Source: Areca catechu (Eukaryota > Streptophyta > Magnoliopsida > Arecales > Arecaceae). Taken from it: a stretch of DNA of 64,000 bases. Made by a program: the position numbers and the translations under genes. The notes under the pieces are model-generated. The model worked only from the letters and a program-made list of their open reading frames with translations. It did not search any database and was not told the origin of the DNA. This document shows positions 63,915 through 64,000 of the stretch, piece after piece (position 1 is the first letter of the stretch; each line of letters opens with the position of its first letter). Location of the stretch: assembly GCA_021397845.1 (NCBI GenBank), contig CM038044.1, positions 45,618,354-45,682,353 of the forward strand, in the 5' to 3' direction.

Positions 63915-64000
63915 GGCTACGGGTTAGAGAGGTAGATGGAGGCTGGAGACAGGTCGTAGAACACCAGGAAGAAAAGGAGGGATTCACACGAAATTCCCTT
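63915..64000. other. Right flank
   Basis: 86 bases outside element H. Purine-rich, no feature recognised. Confidence 0.4.

Noticed and set aside
1..64000. Intact host genes, tRNA or rRNA genes, CRISPR arrays, bacterial-type operons
   Set aside because: Every long open frame is either a retroelement domain or a repeat by-product, and I saw no tRNA cloverleaf or rRNA-like segment. The tRNA-like TGGTATCAGAGC strings are primer-binding sites.

Overview
The window is a block of plant nuclear DNA made almost entirely of LTR retrotransposons inserted into one another. I see no intact host gene, no rRNA or tRNA gene and no CRISPR array. Plant origin rests on the chromodomain-bearing Ty3/gypsy elements, the Ty1/copia elements with a SIRE-type extra ORF, the tRNA-Met type primer-binding sites and a fragment of a plant amino-acid transporter. 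That fragment is very GC-rich at third codon positions, which hints at a monocot; I cannot name the species.

Layout, left to right. 250-899 is an LTR (family A), followed by GC-rich DNA carrying the transporter fragment. 2648-7359 is a minus-strand chromovirus (element I) that has lost protease, reverse transcriptase and its 5' LTR. 8102 to about 27430 is a minus-strand, non-coding LTR element (K) whose interior is minisatellite arrays. K contains a 9.5-kb gypsy element B (12752-22280, target-site duplication ATAGA) and a copia solo LTR (23420-25776). B itself holds two solo LTRs (14025-15227 and 18467-19737). 27436 to about 49895 is a decayed minus-strand copia element F. It is split by a SIRE-type copia element E (29987-48098, duplication CACCT), which is split in turn by gypsy element D (32689-39509, duplication CTAGG). 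49895-52640 is a scrap zone: a second SIRE-type tail (G) and two inverted LTR pieces. 52640-63914 is plus-strand chromovirus H, with gag, protease, RT, RNase H, integrase and chromodomain, interrupted by two solo LTRs (58564-59364 and 59769-62198).

The insertion history can be read from target-site duplications and from empty sites, because coding sequence or a sister LTR resumes exactly across each insert. F is older than E and E older than D; K is older than B and than the J solo LTR.

Four points go beyond routine annotation. B and D share one non-autonomous architecture: a gag-like N-terminus, then a conserved coding region of unknown origin where protease, RT and RNase H should be, then a scrap of integrase and a chromodomain tail. 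In this chromovirus clade the pol frame runs past the polypurine tract and stops inside the LTR, leaving a conserved C-terminal tail. LTR ends of B and D contain extra primer-binding-site-like units. The copia LTRs, and the gap before the extra ORF of E, carry clusters of GAGTCGGCTC, which contains the GCCGAC core bound by plant DREB/CBF factors.

All boundaries and homologies were read by eye. No alignment or database search was run.
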